Assembly (NCBI GenBank): GCA_963978895.1
Contig: OZ022240.1
Coordinates: 18,122,636-18,186,635 of the forward strand
Direction of reading: 5' to 3'
Source: Erpobdella octoculata
Taxonomy: Eukaryota; Annelida; Clitellata; Hirudinida; Erpobdellidae
Length of the DNA stretch: 64,000 nucleotides
A program made the position numbers and the translations under genes. The notes under the pieces are model-generated. The model was not told the origin of the DNA, did no database searches, and worked only from the letters and a program-made list of their open reading frames with translations. Numbering within the stretch: position 1 is the stretch's first letter; every line of letters starts with the position of its first letter. Shown here in pieces: positions 61,801-64,000 of the stretch.

Positions 61801-64000
61801 TTAATAATCCCATCGGCCACATCATTGAACTCAAACAACATAAACAGACCAGAACAAAATTCTTCATATCCATCGTATGTTTTACAGAATGTCCTTCGTG
61901 CAATATTCTTTCTCGAGTTCAAATCTAACTTTTCTGTTTGTCCTTTGACTGTTTGGAAAAATAAGTATAAACGTTTTTGCTATCAAAAACTAAAATAATT
62001 AAAACCATTTATTATTCTATGGAAATATAATTTGAAAAAAAAAATCTCAAAAACAAGAACTTCAATATCTTCAGAACTAGCAAATGAACAAAACTATATA
62101 ATTATCATTAGCTAAATTATCTGATTTGAAAATATCAACTCAAATACAAATTTTGATGACTCACAGTTCTTGTCAACACACAGTTTGGCATCAATGGAAA
62201 AGGGCCAAGAATCTTTACCGGCAGGTTCAATCTGAAAAAATATTGTTAGAGAGAAAAATATTATTTAAAACTTTAAATTTCCTTTTATTATTAATCATAA
62301 TTAGTTGCACGACTGGCTTGTATTGTATCCCATTGAGGAATGTGTAGCAATCTATATATATATATATATATATATATAAATGACTGTCTGTGTGTGTGTG
62401 AGTTTGTCTCTTATAGAAATCCAAACCGCTGGAGCGATCTTGATGAAATTTGGCAAGGAGGTAGTTCTCATACAGAAAAAGAAAGTTGTGAAAAAAATTG
62501 AAACCGGGCACAAAATGAGCGGGAGAGCGAGCGGGAATCTATATATATATAAATGAGATTATGTATGTATGAGATTAGGTTTTGGAGGATTGCTTGATCG
62601 AGGTTGCCAGAAATGTTCTTGTTGCAGATAAAGTTTTAGACAGTTTCGTGTTTGGTCGCGGTGGCTTGAGTGAGGTGTGTGGCGATGATGCCTGTGGTGC
62701 GGCGTCTGGACATGGTGTTTCACAATTTTGCATGGCGGGCCGGATTTGATGGGTGGTCATGAGTTCCCGGACATTGGGGTAGGGTAGGACTCAATGACTG
62801 TCTGTGTGTGTGAGTTTGTCCTTTATAGAAATCTGAACCGCTAGAGCGATCTTGATGAAATTTGGCAAGGAGGTAGTTCTCATACAGGAAAAGAAAGTTG
62901 TAAACAAAATTGAAATCGGGCACAAAATCAGCGGAGCGTAAGTGGGAGAGCAAGCGGGAATCTATATATATATATAAATGAGATTATGTATGTAAGTATA
63001 GATGTCCTTTATGCATTGCAACACCATTAATCTGATCGTAGTGCAATTTTTACACAAGCTTGAGAGGCAATGGGAGGTTTTTGTGAAAAAAAATTGAAAT
63101 CGGTCACAAAATGAGCGGAGCGGGAGAGCAATTTTGATGAAATTTGACATGGAGGTAGTTTTCATACAGGGGGAAAATGTTAAGAAAGTTTGGACTCCCA
63201 ACTCCGATCTCCCATCTCAGGTGGGCCAAAAAACTTTCCAGGCCAAAAGTGACTATGTACGACTATCAAAGGTAATTTGTGTAATGAAATTCAAATTTAG
63301 TTTACGTAACAACGTTTGAAGGCTTCAAACAACTTTTAGCAAATCTATTTTATGTTTTATGGGCTAAAAGAAGTTAGGAAAGAGTGGAAAAGAGAAAATA
63401 AGCGTGAGCGGGAACGGGAACGGTAGTATGTATGTATGTATGTATGTATGTATGTATGTGTGTGCGTATGTGTGTATGTCTGTGTGTATGTATGTATGTA
63501 TGCATGTATGTATGTATGTATGTATGTATGTATGTATGTATGTATGCATACAGTATGGGATCTAGGAGGGGAGAACTGAGAGCGAAAGAGTGAGCGGGAG
63601 AGCGACAGGGAACGGATAACAAGCGGGAGTGCAAGCGGGGAAGGAAACGGGATCGAGAAAGACAAACATTAGAAAAACCTCTAAAAACCCCAAGCAACGC
63701 CGGTTCCCCGCTAGATTAATAATAAAGGTTGAACATAGGTACGTATTAACTAGTCTTGAGCAAGCTAATGTGATATGAGAATATTTCTATCTTTCAAGTA
63801 AAAATAATAAAACACAAAATTGAAATTCACTATTATAATAATTTAATGAATGCTTTTAGGTTATGTCATCTTTGTTTCACCTACATCATCACCTTTATAA
63901 AAACTTACATCTTCATAAGGTGAAAACCCTCCAATGTTGGGCTTTCCTACAAACACCCAAACATCCCTGAAACCAATCTGTGATATGAAGGAACTGCCAA
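52811..64000 (-). CDS. POMGNT1: POMGNT1-like GT13 glycosyltransferase (possible pseudoenzyme), 5'-partial
   Basis: POMGNT1 adds beta-1,2-GlcNAc to O-mannose on alpha-dystroglycan in the Golgi. Exons, 5' to 3': 63909-64000 (continues), 62165-62231, 61850-61948, 61616-61711, 61163-61239, 60286-60379, 60141-60190, 58826-58952, 58564-58696, 57514-57657, 57259-57405, 56147-56275, 52811-52907 (TGA 52811-52813). Phases agree throughout. The first exon encodes the end of the FAM3/ILEI-like stem domain (GFRDVWVFVGKPNIGGFSP). The GT13 domain follows: LPLLNKTFEGLSIYNIPIVL, MMIDEKFEES, YAIFLEEEVLPTPDFLSYL, TFPGLGFMLKKS, MLIPDVSR, and a C-terminal region with DDETTLLDLCRCFNLLYAPK. Compared with human POMGNT1, the NRP segment, the Asp of the EED metal motif and the Asp of the WDWDMW segment are replaced, so activity is doubtful. 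The intron after 58826 uses a GC donor. Confidence 0.85.
53640..53958 (-). mobile_element. tRNA-derived SINE
   Basis: The minus-strand head GCTGTTGGTAATGCGGTAAA has a box A-like sequence, and box B is AGTTCGAATCT (53901-53911 on the plus strand). A unique body of about 240 bp follows. The 3' limit is uncertain. Confidence 0.6.
54055..54431. mobile_element. Miniature hAT transposon with perfect 8-bp duplication
   Basis: TIRs TAAGGCTG... and ...CAGCCTTA, with CTTTCATC duplicated at 54047-54054 and 54432-54439. Subterminal GCCGATTAT/GCCGATAC motifs recur. The 377 bp keep the hAT dimerisation-domain remnant at 54155-54382. Confidence 0.88.
54155..54382 (-). pseudogene. hAT dimerisation-domain (C-terminal) fragment
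   Basis: Open frame of 75 codons with YSWWNLHRFQYPYLAKLARR and YLSAPASSVPSEQLFKGTGE, the standard hAT C-terminal dimerisation motif (WW...P.LA.LA..YL..PASSVPSE..F). The catalytic region is absent. Confidence 0.85.
55310..55740 (+). mobile_element. 3' remnant of a second hAT transposon
   Basis: The plus strand encodes GDLLSFWKI and, after a frame change, LAASTSSERAFSIGGLTIND followed by RRTQLSGK and a stop, i.e. a hAT dimerisation domain. It ends at 55740 with the terminus whose complement is TAGAGGTGTGCGCGGGGATG. The 5' part of the element was not recognised. Confidence 0.7.
57842..58080. repeat. 28-bp minisatellite in a POMGNT1-like intron
   Basis: About eight units of GTGTGGCAGTGAAGTAAT plus ACTCTACAA-type, flanked by imperfect copies of a 'tggcccatgg.cctacaagtac' block (57808-57832 and 58113-58137). 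Confidence 0.92.
60541..60787 (+). repeat. Dispersed repeat C, copy 2
   Basis: Near-identical to 9592-9833. POMGNT1-like intron 60380-61162. Confidence 0.75.
60968..61105 (+). mobile_element. Helitron 3' end, same family as 41384-43134
   Basis: Shares 'ctctactatagatgcatgg' and 'caaattctcaaatttcaagc' with the 3' end of the large Helitron and ends GACACAGCTAG at 61105 followed by T. The 5' part is missing or very short. Confidence 0.6.
62351..63714 (+). mobile_element. Head-to-tail cluster of Helitron-like units
   Basis: Three heads of the type TCTATATATATATAAATGA start near 62351, 62527 and 62961. The first two are associated with 'ggcaaggaggtagttctcat' and 'cgggcacaaaat' blocks and GC-rich GAGCG modules. 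Only one proper tail is seen (CCCCAAGCAACGCCGG, then TTCCCCGCTAG at 63714). A GC-rich segment at 62580-62790 is unique to the cluster and may be captured sequence. In the POMGNT1-like intron 62232-63908. Confidence 0.6.
63424..63548. repeat. (GTAT)n tetranucleotide array
   Basis: GTAT units with a short GTGT/GCGT interruption. Reverse frames of His-Thr-Tyr-Ile are artefacts. It lies inside the Helitron-like cluster. Confidence 0.95.

Noticed and set aside
63357..63697. His-Thr-Tyr-Ile-rich minus-strand frames
   Set aside because: Reading of the GTAT repeat inside the Helitron-like cluster.

Overview
The window is nuclear DNA of an animal, most likely an invertebrate. It is AT-rich, its genes are split into many small exons with GT-AG introns, and introns and spacers are packed with DNA transposons (hAT, Tigger/pogo, MULE-like), Helitron-like elements, tRNA-derived SINEs, LINE remnants and simple repeats. 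I cannot name the species. A GT13 O-mannose glycosyltransferase homologue with a FAM3/ILEI-like stem and a vertebrate-like kynurenine-pathway dehydrogenase point to Metazoa.

Layout. (1) About 1-10314, +: an ALDH8A1-type aldehyde dehydrogenase; nine exons are visible and the N-terminus lies upstream. Its introns hold a TA microsatellite, a long TTTA tract and two minisatellites that are reverse complements of each other. (2) 10315-12912: spacer with a decayed TIR transposon and a Helitron-like tail. (3) 12913-14640, +: an intronless 575-codon frame with leucine-rich repeats, resembling the ZYG11/ZER1 layout. (4) 16490-47084, -: a poly(ADP-ribose) polymerase of PARP10/14-like layout with at least 22 exons. 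Its introns hold four copies of one hAT family, a 1.75-kb Helitron with a tandem array, Tigger debris and nested TIR elements. (5) 47969-51338, +: SNU13 (NHP2L1/15.5K), five exons and a complete 128-aa protein, head-to-head with the PARP gene; a MULE-like element sits in intron 2. (6) 52811-64000, -: a POMGNT1-like GT13 gene; thirteen exons are visible and the 5' part lies beyond the window.

The five genes do not form a pathway. Functions are kynurenine catabolism (ALDH), possible ubiquitin-ligase substrate reception (LRR gene, weak), ADP-ribosylation (PARP), box C/D snoRNP and U4 snRNP assembly (SNU13), and O-mannose glycan processing or a derivative of it (POMGNT1-like). The main points of interest are the POMGNT1-like protein, which appears to lack several catalytic residues; the PARP, which combines RRM, RG-rich and probable KH-like parts with an apparent H-Y-E catalytic triad; and several cleanly delimited transposons, one ending within 12 bp of a PARP exon. 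All calls were made by reading the sequence; no database search was run.
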